DNA from: Halobacterium noricense
Lineage (GTDB): Archaea; Halobacteriota; Halobacteria; Halobacteriales; Halobacteriaceae
DNA: 64,000 nucleotides
Assembly (NCBI RefSeq): GCF_021233435.1
Contig: NZ_CP089469.1
Coordinates: forward strand, 248,001-312,000
Reading direction: 5' to 3'
Shown here: positions 25,922 through 33,588 of the stretch, one piece after another
Layout: each line of letters begins with the position of its first letter
How positions within the stretch are numbered: the first letter of the stretch is position 1
Made by a program: the position numbers and the translations under genes
The notes under the pieces: generated by a model
Databases searched by the model: none
Seen by the model: the letters and a program-made list of their open reading frames with translations, nothing else
Told to the model about the DNA's origin: nothing

Positions 25922-26515
25922 GTGTCACGCACTTCAAATCGCGCCGACGGCGACATCGTCCAGGACTTCCTCTCGGTCGCGGACCTTCTCGAGGAGCCAC
26001 AGCTCGCCCAGCTGTACGCGTATCTCGCTCGGGAGGGGGAAGCGACCGTCCAGGACGTGATGGACGACCTCGAGCTTGCTCAGGGAACCGCCTACAGCTA
26101 CGTCAACCGGCTCGTCGACGCCGGCGTCGTCGACGTCACCGACGACGAGCAGCCACGCCGGTACGCCGCTCGGGAGATCGACCTGACCGTGACGACCGCC
26201 GCGGGCGACCGCGAGTACACGATCACGCCGGCGCTGATCGACGCCGTCGGCCGCCGCGAGACGGACGCCGACATCGACACCTACATCGACCGCCACGGCG
26301 TCGCCGGCCTCGCGACCGCGCTCACCTACGCCGTCGCTCGGGAGCGCGGCGAGGTGACCCACCGGCTCATGGCGGAGGATCTGGACATCTCGCCGCTGGC
26401 GGCGGAGATGATTCTGCAGGCGCTCCGGCCCGTCGTCCACGAACACTACGACATCGAGGAGGCTGGGGCAGGACTCGACGAGTTGGACGTCGGCGACGCG
26501 GCTGACGACGCGTGA
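25922..26515 (+). CDS. wHTH regulator paired with a PIN gene
   Basis: 197 residues from a GTG. Residues about 22-80 form a winged helix (EEPQLAQLYAYLAREGEATV, then AQGTAYSYVNRLVDAGVV). A middle domain with the pattern ITPALIDAVGRRETDADIDTYI and a helical C-terminal domain follow. It overlaps the PIN gene by 4 bp. The order of DNA-binding protein then PIN nuclease is that of a type II toxin-antitoxin pair, in which this protein would neutralise the toxin and repress the operon. The upstream region is AT-rich enough for a promoter (TTTACTGG area). Confidence 0.7.
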   Translation: MSRTSNRADGDIVQDFLSVADLLEEPQLAQLYAYLAREGEATVQDVMDDLELAQGTAYSYVNRLVDAGVVDVTDDEQPRRYAAREIDLTVTTAAGDREYTITPALIDAVGRRETDADIDTYIDRHGVAGLATALTYAVARERGEVTHRLMAEDLDISPLAAEMILQALRPVVHEHYDIEEAGAGLDELDVGDAADDA

Positions 26516-27021
26516 GCCGGCTCCACATCGCCGACACCGGCCTGTTCGTCGCAATGGGACAGCCCTCGAATAGCCGCTACCAGGCTGTTCGCCGATTCGC
26601 TCGCCGGAACGACATCACCTTCGTCCTGCCCGAACGGGTGTACGAGGAGCTGACCGTCGACGAGTCCGACGTCGAGGCTCCACCCATCGACACCGCGATC
26701 GACGAGGGCTGGGCGACGGTTGCGGCGCCGCTCGAGTTCTCCGAACCGGTTGTCTCGCGGGTGATGGACGGGGTCCAGCGGTACATCGCGAACGCCGACG
26801 ACCGGCCTGCCGACGAGGTCGAGCGTGCGGACGCCGCCCTCGCCGCCCTGGCTGCCCAGCATCTCAGTGCGGGGACGGCGACCGAGGTGTACATCTACAC
26901 GACCGACATCGCGGCCGGCGAAGGCGCCGAAACCGTACTCGCAAGTGAGGGGTACGGTGACTCGGTGACGTTCGTGAACGGCTTCCGGTTTATCGAGGAC
27001 CTGATTGCCGGTGACAGCTGA
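26512..27021 (+). CDS. PIN domain protein (putative RNase toxin)
   Basis: 169 residues from a GTG overlapping the previous stop. Typical PIN features are a first strand LHIADTGLFVAMG with the first Asp, an R-Y-Q-A-V helix, an acidic patch YEELTVDESD, RADAALAALAA with a central Asp, and a C-terminal TTDIAAGEGAE with the last Asp. It is expected to cut RNA. It pairs with the HTH gene just upstream. Confidence 0.75.
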   Translation: MSRLHIADTGLFVAMGQPSNSRYQAVRRFARRNDITFVLPERVYEELTVDESDVEAPPIDTAIDEGWATVAAPLEFSEPVVSRVMDGVQRYIANADDRPADEVERADAALAALAAQHLSAGTATEVYIYTTDIAAGEGAETVLASEGYGDSVTFVNGFRFIEDLIAGDS

Positions 27022-27630
27022 CTGAGTGCTTGTCTGATTCAGTGGGAGAAGACCCTCGAAAGCCCGCGGCCGCTCGACGTCCCGCGACCGCCGCTGCGCG
27101 CCTCGTGCCTGCGGTGCTTGCGGGGTCGGGGGACGGTCGAGGCGACCTCGCCCTTTCTGAGTCCGCTAGGACTGTTGATGGCCCACCGAGCGACGTAGCC
27201 GGTTGAACAGGTGTGTACGTAGCGGCCCGCCCCGCTCGCCGCTGCCGCCCTCCGCGTCGCTCGCGACCGACCATTCCGGGCGGTCTGCCTGCAGTAGCGG
27301 GCGGACTGCCGGGCTAAAATGGATGTGCCCTCGACGCCAGCGCTTCACCCGTTCGGGTCCTCCGGACCTCGGCTCCGCCGACCGCGACGGACGTGGTTGC
27401 GTCGCGGCGAACGGGGAATGCGCTGGCCGCTCGCTCCGGGCGGGTCGGCGCGCGGTGCTGGTTGGGGCCACCTCATGCAGGCGCGCTCTCGCTCGCGCCC
27501 GGTAGGGCGCTCGCGAAGGCGCGAGCGAGAGCGCGCAGATGGTTCTGTCGGTCGTTGTCGTCGGAAAACCGCGATGTTGGAGCATCGCGGAGTCGGCGCG
27601 TGAGCGCCTTCGGAATCTGGTGTGATTCCA
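27022..27630. other. GC-rich 609-bp non-coding region with strong hairpins
   Basis: Overlapping frames on both strands here look like shadows, rich in Arg and Pro. The region contains a perfect 19-bp inverted repeat, GCGCGCTCTCGCTCGCGCC at 27481-27499 and its complement at 27518-27536 with an 18-bp spacer. A second 8-bp hairpin lies at 27569-27590. It lies just upstream of the OB-fold protein gene. It could be a replication-related site, an attenuator or a structured RNA; the evidence does not decide. Confidence 0.45.
27481..27536. repeat. Perfect 19-bp inverted repeat
   Basis: The arms at 27481-27499 and 27518-27536 are exact complements and very GC-rich. As RNA this would be a stable stem with an 18-nt loop. 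It is followed at 27569-27590 by a second perfect hairpin (CCGCGATG stem). Neither has a downstream T tract of the kind seen in ordinary terminators. Confidence 0.6.
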
Positions 27631-28497
27631 ATGTCTAGTAACAACGCTAGCGGAAAGGTCGTTTCGGTCGATGAACAGGCATTCGAGAAAGCGGGCGGTC
27701 AGGCCGTCGATGAAGACGGCTTCCCGGTCGTCGACGAGACGCCGGAGTTCGAGGCCGCGGTCGAGCAGGAGACGCAGGCGAAGGTGGATGCGAACCACCC
27801 GGACGGGATCGCGGACACGAGCGAGGACCGGATTCACGGTGTCACCCTCGAACAGGAGGAGCGCATTCGGGCGCGGGAAGCCGAACTGGAGCGCATCAGT
27901 GCCCAGGCCGAGCTCGGAACGCAGGAGGGTCGCGAGCAGCGCACGCGAGAGGTCGTCAGCGAGCAGTGTGGTCGTGACGAGCCGGCGCCGGCGGAGCGCA
28001 CGGATCCCCGAGAGATGCTGACGCAAGAGGAGCTCGCGGCGGTCAACGAGCAGGCGATGCGGATCAGCGACGAAGTGCAGGGCGGCTGGTCAAGATCGGT
28101 CGTCGCGAAGCAGCTGGCCGAGAAGGTGCAGCGCGGGCGGGACGTCACGAAGGCGGTGCTGGAAACCCTCGAGGAGCTGAAGGCGGCGCCGGGGGCAATC
28201 GTGCCCATCGCGGACGTGCCGGACGTCCCGGTCGGCGAGGTGACGGTCGAAGGCGAGATAATCGAACTCTGGTCTCCCAGTAGTAGCGCAATTCAACAAG
28301 TCGGGCTCATCGAAGACGAAAGCGGGCGAACGAAATTCACGGTCTGGGAGAAGAGCGGGAAGACGGTGGTTCGAGAAGGGCAGACAGTCAGGTTCAGAGC
28401 GGTCAAGAAAAGTTGGTACCAAGGGCGATGCAGTCTCGCGATCACTGGCTGGTCGCGGATCGAGTTCCCGGAGCGCGGTCGGTGGTGGGACGAATAG
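27631..28497 (+). CDS. OB-fold single-strand DNA-binding (RPA-like) protein
   Basis: 288 residues from the ATG at 27631. The N-terminal two thirds are helical and highly charged (TLEQEERIRAREAELERISA), giving coiled-coil character. The C-terminal part (about 205-288) is an OB-fold of the RPA/tRNA-anticodon type: VTVEGEIIELWSPSS, QQVGLIEDESGRTKFTVWEKS and GQTVRFRAVKK. Such proteins bind single-stranded DNA. Location on an element that also carries a primase pair suggests replication or repair. Confidence 0.7.
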   Translation: MSSNNASGKVVSVDEQAFEKAGGQAVDEDGFPVVDETPEFEAAVEQETQAKVDANHPDGIADTSEDRIHGVTLEQEERIRAREAELERISAQAELGTQEGREQRTREVVSEQCGRDEPAPAERTDPREMLTQEELAAVNEQAMRISDEVQGGWSRSVVAKQLAEKVQRGRDVTKAVLETLEELKAAPGAIVPIADVPDVPVGEVTVEGEIIELWSPSSSAIQQVGLIEDESGRTKFTVWEKSGKTVVREGQTVRFRAVKKSWYQGRCSLAITGWSRIEFPERGRWWDE

Positions 28498-28650
28498 CCA
28501 GCTGACGCAGCCTTCTTTTTGCTGTGTGCCGGACCGACCCAGACCCCGCCGCCCCACCCTCCGCTCCGTGCTCGCTCCCGCCGGTCGCTGCGCGCGCAGC
28601 CACGACCTGACAACGTGCTCGAAACAATCGACGCCACTCAACCGAGACAA

Positions 28651-30420
28651 TCAGAATAACTCTTTGAGATCCGCCACCCAACTACGGATTCTCTGAGTGA
28701 TCGTCTCGTCATCGTCGAGTTCAATATTATGGTCGCCTTCTTGTTCAAGCCCGTCTGGCGCGGGCTCAACGACACCACTGACTTCGAGGCCGTGATCCTC
28801 TAATTGTTCAGTCAAAATCGGATCTACAAACCGATAGATATCATCGATAGCAGGCTCGCCACGCCCCTCGAGTTCCGGTCGGTCACACGACTTCCTACAT
28901 CCAATCAGCTCGTCTCGTCCGTACTTCATCCGGTCGATCCGTCCGAAGGCTGGCTTGTAACGGAATGACCCGTTTGTTAGTCGTGGTGCAACCCCGAGCG
29001 TGAAGGCCTGAAATCGCTGCAGTACGAAATTCTCCATAAGGCCGTTCATAGAGATGACACTGGGAGCACGATCCTCTCCATCCTCTCCCATGTAGGTTCT
29101 CGAATCCGGGTTTTCATAGTCTTCACTAACCTGTGATTCCACCCACGCGTCCGCGCATTCGAGACAGGCATGGCTCGGTCCTGCGAGTGAAGCCGACGAG
29201 TACGCTTGGCTCGTCAGCTCATCTTGGTCGTCAATATCCAGTGAATTCCCTCCGTCAAATACCGGAATTAGACTTGCGTATGAAAGATCATCCAACACTT
29301 TTCTGACCCAGTGGGGGTCGGCGGCATTGATGATGATATCACAGTCAAGAAGGTGGGGAAGCGGATCGTACTCCTCCCGGTGTGATTCGACGACGCTCCC
29401 GACAACGGGACGGACTTGGAAGTTTTCGGCAGTAGCTGCGTTCTCCGCAACCCGGCCAGATACACGCACTTTCAGTCGCCGTTCGTCAACATCGATGCGT
29501 CGTGCACCCTGATGCCGATTGAAGTTGGCCGGTTCGATTCGATCAAAATCCACCAGAACTACTTCTCCAACTCCAAGCCGAGGGAGGTATTCAGCAAGGA
29601 TTGAGCCACCACCGCCGCACCCTGTAACGCCAACGCGTAGTCCGGCAAGTTCCCGTTGCCCCTCGAAACCCCACAACTCTTCAACCGAGTCAACCAGCTC
29701 CTCGTCGATCTCGCCGGTCGTCCCTTTTGGGCCGGTCCTTGGTACGGTGGCAGCTGTCTCTTTCTTGTCAAACTCTTCGCCGACGATACGGAGCGCTGTT
29801 GCGGGCGTTGCAGGGCCTGTATCGGGTCCGAAACCCTCTTGGCCTTGTTGCCCGCTCGTCCGGGCCACATTCATTTCAAGTCCCCGAATGTGCCACTGAT
29901 CTTTCTCTTCGCCTGCTTCCTCGGAATAGAGCATAGCCCCGAGAGGAGCATTAGGATCAAGCCGTTGGGCGAGGGGGTAGAGGTTCCGACGTTGCCGGCG
30001 ACGGTCAAATTCGTTTGGAGCTGCCTTTCCACCTGGGTGAGTGTGGACAATCAGGAGTCCACCACCGTTGATGCTCTCAGCAGCTCGGCGAGCCCGGCGC
30101 TGGTATTCTGGCCGGTACTGCAGCCCGTGTTGCTTAGATTCGCTCGCAATCGGCTCTCCCTCACCGTGCATCGGCCCTCTCCCAGCCCAGTATGTATCGC
30201 CCTCGTGAGGCATGATAACGTCTTGAACGAGGTACGTCACTCGGTCTCGGCCATGGACTTGCGTGATTACACAAAATGCGCCTCGCTCGGGTTCCTCTGC
30301 GTTTGGTCCCCGCTTCTCTGAGAGTGCCCGCTCGAGGGCTTCGAATTGTTCTCCTGAAATCGCGAAATGGAATTCATCGGCCTCGCTGGGTCGGCTTGAT
30401 CGTTGTATTGCTACACTCAT
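28651..30420 (-). CDS. JAB (MPN) peptidase fused to E1-like ThiF adenylyltransferase
   Basis: 589 residues from the Met at 30420. The N-terminal domain has the JAMM motif HTHPGGKAAPNEFD (His126, His128, Asp139), with Asn where Ser is usual, and an upstream acidic residue. The C-terminal ThiF/E1 domain has the nucleotide loop GCGGGGS (about 267), then VVLVDFDRIEPANFNRH and a basic LKVRVSGR segment. Two Cys pairs, CLEC near 419 and CRKSC near 508, form a probable zinc site. No separate cysteine in the usual crossover loop is obvious. It would activate a Ub-like tail by adenylation and remove tails by the JAB domain. It is the last gene of the minus-strand Ub-like operon. Confidence 0.8.
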   Translation of the reverse strand: MSVAIQRSSRPSEADEFHFAISGEQFEALERALSEKRGPNAEEPERGAFCVITQVHGRDRVTYLVQDVIMPHEGDTYWAGRGPMHGEGEPIASESKQHGLQYRPEYQRRARRAAESINGGGLLIVHTHPGGKAAPNEFDRRRQRRNLYPLAQRLDPNAPLGAMLYSEEAGEEKDQWHIRGLEMNVARTSGQQGQEGFGPDTGPATPATALRIVGEEFDKKETAATVPRTGPKGTTGEIDEELVDSVEELWGFEGQRELAGLRVGVTGCGGGGSILAEYLPRLGVGEVVLVDFDRIEPANFNRHQGARRIDVDERRLKVRVSGRVAENAATAENFQVRPVVGSVVESHREEYDPLPHLLDCDIIINAADPHWVRKVLDDLSYASLIPVFDGGNSLDIDDQDELTSQAYSSASLAGPSHACLECADAWVESQVSEDYENPDSRTYMGEDGEDRAPSVISMNGLMENFVLQRFQAFTLGVAPRLTNGSFRYKPAFGRIDRMKYGRDELIGCRKSCDRPELEGRGEPAIDDIYRFVDPILTEQLEDHGLEVSGVVEPAPDGLEQEGDHNIELDDDETITQRIRSWVADLKELF

Positions 30421-30442
30421 GGCTTCCCGAGAGATATCGAAT

Positions 30443-30937
30443 TCATCCGTGCTGGAGCATTTCAACCGCGAGGTCGTAGGCGTATTTCAAATCCTCGGGC
30501 ACTTCCATCGGCACTCCCGGTGCATTGTTGGGATCCCATCCCCAGGAGTAGAACTCGACGGCCTGATCGATGGCCTCGGTGGTTTGCTGTTCGACGCCAG
30601 CATTCCAGTTCGAGTTCAGTTGAATCCCTCGATTAGACCGTTGGAGAGGCGGAGCCGTTCCAAACCCCTTGGCATTTTCCCCGCCCCACTCCGGCCAATT
30701 CCGGGGCAGTCGAGCAAACACCTCGACCTCGTCGTGGGTGTACTCTAACTCGTGCCCGTTCGTGTCCTCGTTGTACTTGCCGAGTCTGAACATCCCGAGA
30801 CTGACCACTACGAAGTTCCCGACCCCGACCACGACCTCGATTTCCTGAAGGGGATGTGCATTTCGAAAGCTACCGAGCCCTTCCTGAAGCGGATCGGGGA
30901 GATCCCCTTCGTCGATGTCGTCTATCGTTACTGCCAC
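30443..30937 (-). CDS. E2-like protein (Prok-E2 family E type), cysteine-free
   Basis: 164 residues with the order seen in prokaryotic E2 family proteins next to multiubiquitin genes. It has a beta meander (LQEIEVVVGVGNFVVVSLGMF), F-A-R-L-P-R-N-W-P, then W-G-G-E-N and a C-terminal helix. It lies between the Ub-like gene (10-bp overlap) and the E1-JAB gene (22 bp downstream). No cysteine occurs anywhere in the sequence, so a thioester with a Ub-like protein is impossible as read. It may act as a scaffold or adaptor. Family assignment is from pattern and context. Confidence 0.6.
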   Translation of the reverse strand: MAVTIDDIDEGDLPDPLQEGLGSFRNAHPLQEIEVVVGVGNFVVVSLGMFRLGKYNEDTNGHELEYTHDEVEVFARLPRNWPEWGGENAKGFGTAPPLQRSNRGIQLNSNWNAGVEQQTTEAIDQAVEFYSWGWDPNNAPGVPMEVPEDLKYAYDLAVEMLQHG

Positions 30938-31536
30938 ACAGGACCACCCCCCTTGTCTCGAACCGCCTCGAACTCGTCGAAGTCGTCCAGAGGGACGTCT
31001 TGTTCGTTGTCCGGGTACCGAGCGTCGGCTTCCTCGTCTACCTCTGACGTATATGCCTCGATCGAGTACTCGGAGGCATCGTCGGGGTCGACAGAGTCTT
31101 CGATTAGTTCACCCGCCTTGACTGTTCTCGAGTCATAGAGTAGCGGGATACCGTTGACGCGGGCGAACCACTTGGACTGCTCGACCTGGATGTCTTCGAC
31201 GTAGTCCTCGACGGCTTCGAGGGCCACTTGGTACTCCTCGAACTCCTCTGTGAGACCATTGGCCTGGTTCGAAATATTGTCGGCCTTGGCTTGGAGGAAC
31301 TCGATCTGCGCAGGCGCAGCCGCGAGTTCAGTCACGTTGTCGGTGTCCTGTGCGTCGTCGACAGCCTCCTCGATCACGTCGAGGATATCCTCGATCTCTT
31401 CAACATCAGCAGCGAAAGTATCGTTGATGCGGTCCTCGATCGGGTCGAGCTTCTCTTTTGCTGTGTCGATTGCGCTCTCGAGCGGCTCGTAATTATGCGT
31501 CGGTTCGTCGTCGGAAGAGTCGTTAGCGTTTGTCAT
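30928..31536 (-). CDS. Coiled-coil plus ubiquitin-like (multiubiquitin-type) protein
   Basis: 202 residues. Residues about 15-120 are a long acidic helix with strong coiled-coil tendency. Residues about 125-198 read as a ubiquitin-like fold: FARVNGIPLLYDSRTVKAGE, then EYSIEAYTSE, then VPLDDFDEFEAVRDKGGG. The chain ends GGG followed by PVWQ. A tail after Gly-Gly is what a JAB peptidase removes to expose the C terminus for E1 activation. It is first in the operon and its stop overlaps the E2-like start. Known multiubiquitin proteins usually carry repeated Ub-like domains; here there is one. Confidence 0.65.
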   Translation of the reverse strand: MTNANDSSDDEPTHNYEPLESAIDTAKEKLDPIEDRINDTFAADVEEIEDILDVIEEAVDDAQDTDNVTELAAAPAQIEFLQAKADNISNQANGLTEEFEEYQVALEAVEDYVEDIQVEQSKWFARVNGIPLLYDSRTVKAGELIEDSVDPDDASEYSIEAYTSEVDEEADARYPDNEQDVPLDDFDEFEAVRDKGGGPVWQ

Positions 31537-31542
31537 AGCGGA

Positions 31543-31662
31543 TCATGCCCGATTTCGGCTCGAGCGGGCCATCGTGAGCAGATAGTCCCGATAGGTGTCC
31601 CAGGTCTGCTGAGGGGACCGGTCGAGGGTCTCCCCGCAGGAACCGACGCTGAGCGGGTCCAC
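31543..31662 (-). CDS. Possible 39-aa leader ORF before the Ub-like gene
   Basis: A GTG-initiated frame of 39 codons with high GC at third positions ends seven bases before the Ub-like start codon. Its C terminus contains TWDTYRDYLLTMARS, a plausible helix. The frame stays open further upstream without an ATG. A competing ATG frame (31700 downward) runs to the Ub-like start with a TGA overlap. Either could be a leader or a remnant; support is weak. The rest of the 31537-31827 gap is a divergent promoter region. Confidence 0.25.
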   Translation of the reverse strand: MDPLSVGSCGETLDRSPQQTWDTYRDYLLTMARSSRNRA

Positions 31663-31827
31663 GTCGATTGCTCGTCCTGCGGCCAGGCAGTCACGCCCAT
31701 ACCAGTTACTAAGGCGATTCGGGGTATTAAAGTCTTTCGAGCAATTAGGGCTGTTAGAGTCGATTGAGTAACCACGGGCTTTATTGCTGGGAGAGTTGAT
31801 AGAACAGATATAGCGATTGGATGAGCC

Positions 31828-32967
31828 ATGACTGAGGACATACTCACGGACATCAAACAGGAGTTGGAAAGTGGCGGAAACTGGCCACTAGAAGCGGACG
31901 AACATACGATTTCGAAAAACCCTTTCTCTGAAACCTGGCCCGACAACCGGTTATTCACCGGATATGAGGACGAACTTCGCGAATTACAGAAGAACATACA
32001 ACGAAATGTCAATACCTTCGTGACTGGCCCCTTCGGAACGGGAAAAACAATACTGTGCCGGGTGATGTACAATCTTCTCGCCGACATCGAGGGTTTTCAC
32101 CCCGCCTTCATCCAGGTCCAGAAAGGCCGCTACAGCAAGGCCATGGCGAAGAATATTCTCCGGGAGTTGAACGAGGATGTCGACTCGTCAGCTAGTCAAA
32201 GTGAGCTGTATGACCAAATAATGGAGGTATTGGAGGAGCGCTATCAGAGTGGCACCCGAACCGTGCTGTTCTTCGACGAAATCATAGCGGGTAGTGAGGG
32301 AACGCTTCGTCAGATACTCCACCTTCAACGGGACGTCGACGATTGGGAGCCAGTGATGATTTTCAATGGAACTACCTATATGATGGACCGCATTCATGCG
32401 AAAATCGAACCTCTCTCAGATCGAATTGGTGACGAAATCCGTCTCACGGGATTGGATGCGGAAAGTACGATTGATTTGGTGAATAAACGGCTTCGATACT
32501 ACTGTACCCAGAGCCAATGGAACAGCGGTGGCGGTTGTTCACACGACGACGGCGATGTCGCTCCCTTCACTCCAGATAGTATAGAACTTGTACATCAAGA
32601 CGTCACCCCGTATCCTCGCCACCTCTGCCGGGAGTTCAATACGATACTCGAGAGAGCTGCAGAAGAGCAAGTTGAGACTATTGATTTTGACTTTACCAAC
32701 GACATCTTGGCAGAATCGGCCAAAGAAAAAGTTGGCTCATTATCCGATGGCGGGGCTCTCGATATATTAGATTACCTTACCGAACACGGTCAGAGTAGCA
32801 TCAACGCTCTGTCTGAAGGACTTGGGGTAAGCTCCTACAATGTTGAGGAAGACCTTGATATGCTCGAAAAGGAGGGATTGGTTCGTGCTACCGAGGTCGG
32901 ACGAGGGATCCGCTATAAACTGACTGAGCAGGCGCGGAAAGAACTTAGCGACCGCAGGAAAGCCTAG
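31828..32967 (+). CDS. AAA-type ATPase with C-terminal winged helix (Orc1/Cdc6-like layout)
   Basis: 379 residues. Walker A GPFGTGKT (about 68-75), Walker B VLFFDEI (about 150) and a sensor-type IFNGTTY give an AAA ATPase. A winged helix follows near the end (ALDILDYLTEHGQSS, then NVEEDLDMLEKEGLVRATE). This domain order resembles Orc1/Cdc6 initiators and regulatory ATPases of the ExeA type. It diverges from the Ub-like operon across a 291-bp promoter region, so the two may share regulation. The 32969 gene follows one base after its stop. Confidence 0.65.
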   Translation: MTEDILTDIKQELESGGNWPLEADEHTISKNPFSETWPDNRLFTGYEDELRELQKNIQRNVNTFVTGPFGTGKTILCRVMYNLLADIEGFHPAFIQVQKGRYSKAMAKNILRELNEDVDSSASQSELYDQIMEVLEERYQSGTRTVLFFDEIIAGSEGTLRQILHLQRDVDDWEPVMIFNGTTYMMDRIHAKIEPLSDRIGDEIRLTGLDAESTIDLVNKRLRYYCTQSQWNSGGGCSHDDGDVAPFTPDSIELVHQDVTPYPRHLCREFNTILERAAEEQVETIDFDFTNDILAESAKEKVGSLSDGGALDILDYLTEHGQSSINALSEGLGVSSYNVEEDLDMLEKEGLVRATEVGRGIRYKLTEQARKELSDRRKA

Positions 32968-32968
32968 A

Positions 32969-33406
32969 ATGACGAACACCTCGAAATCTGAACTGGCACG
33001 ACTACTTGGGGATGAGGAACTCGGGGAGCAGGCGTATCGCCTGAGTATCCTCAGCCGATGGCCCAGTCTTAGAGTCCTTGACTTTCTCTTCACTCAGGGA
33101 CGTTCGACAACCGGTGAAATTGCCCGTGGGGTGAATATGGATATGCGTGAGATTCGTGATACGGTTGATTCACTCTCGGAGATTGGAGTCCTAAGGGAAG
33201 TCGACGATGGTGACACTATTTACTGGCTCCCGGCGAGCGAAGAGTTCTTGATTTCAGTCGAGAATCAGGATGGTCTCGAACTCAAACTAGAGACAGAGTC
33301 GTCTGATTCGGTCGTTCCCAAAAACAACGAAAAGACTGGCTCGCAGAGCGGGCTTTTTGCGAGCTTAGGAGCTCGCATAGACCGATTCATCGATTCTCTC
33401 CGGTAG
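32969..33406 (+). CDS. Winged-helix regulator downstream of the AAA ATPase
   Basis: 145 residues. Residues about 30-80 form a wHTH (RVLDFLFTQGRSTTGEIARG, then REIRDTVDSLSEIGVLREV). The acidic tail (SSDSVVPKNNEKTGSQ) ends in a basic amphipathic helix, possibly a dimerisation or membrane-contact segment. It is co-transcribed with the ATPase, whose C terminus also has a wing, suggesting a two-component DNA-binding unit. Target unknown. Confidence 0.6.
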   Translation: MTNTSKSELARLLGDEELGEQAYRLSILSRWPSLRVLDFLFTQGRSTTGEIARGVNMDMREIRDTVDSLSEIGVLREVDDGDTIYWLPASEEFLISVENQDGLELKLETESSDSVVPKNNEKTGSQSGLFASLGARIDRFIDSLR

Positions 33407-33588
33407 AACCATCAATTCTAGTGGGTAAATCGACCTGATTCTCCCAATATTCTACGTCGATACGCACTGATACCGTCTCTATGCGTAATACAGACCCTGT
33501 GAAATTCACTCATCTTAGTGTGGTCTGTTTACCCCCTGAATGGGTGAGGGGACCACTGTAACAGCGGCTCTCCGGAAATGGTGGAAAC

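Noticed and set aside
27166-28026. Minus-strand open frame of 286 codons
   Set aside because: It lies opposite the OB-fold gene and the GC-rich non-coding region and is Arg/Pro-rich, typical of an antisense shadow in GC-rich haloarchaeal DNA.
31533-32087. Minus-strand frame of 184 codons opposite the AAA ATPase start
   Set aside because: It overlaps the ATPase N terminus in antisense and has Ser/Pro-rich composition. Only its last part (31543-31700) could matter as a leader.
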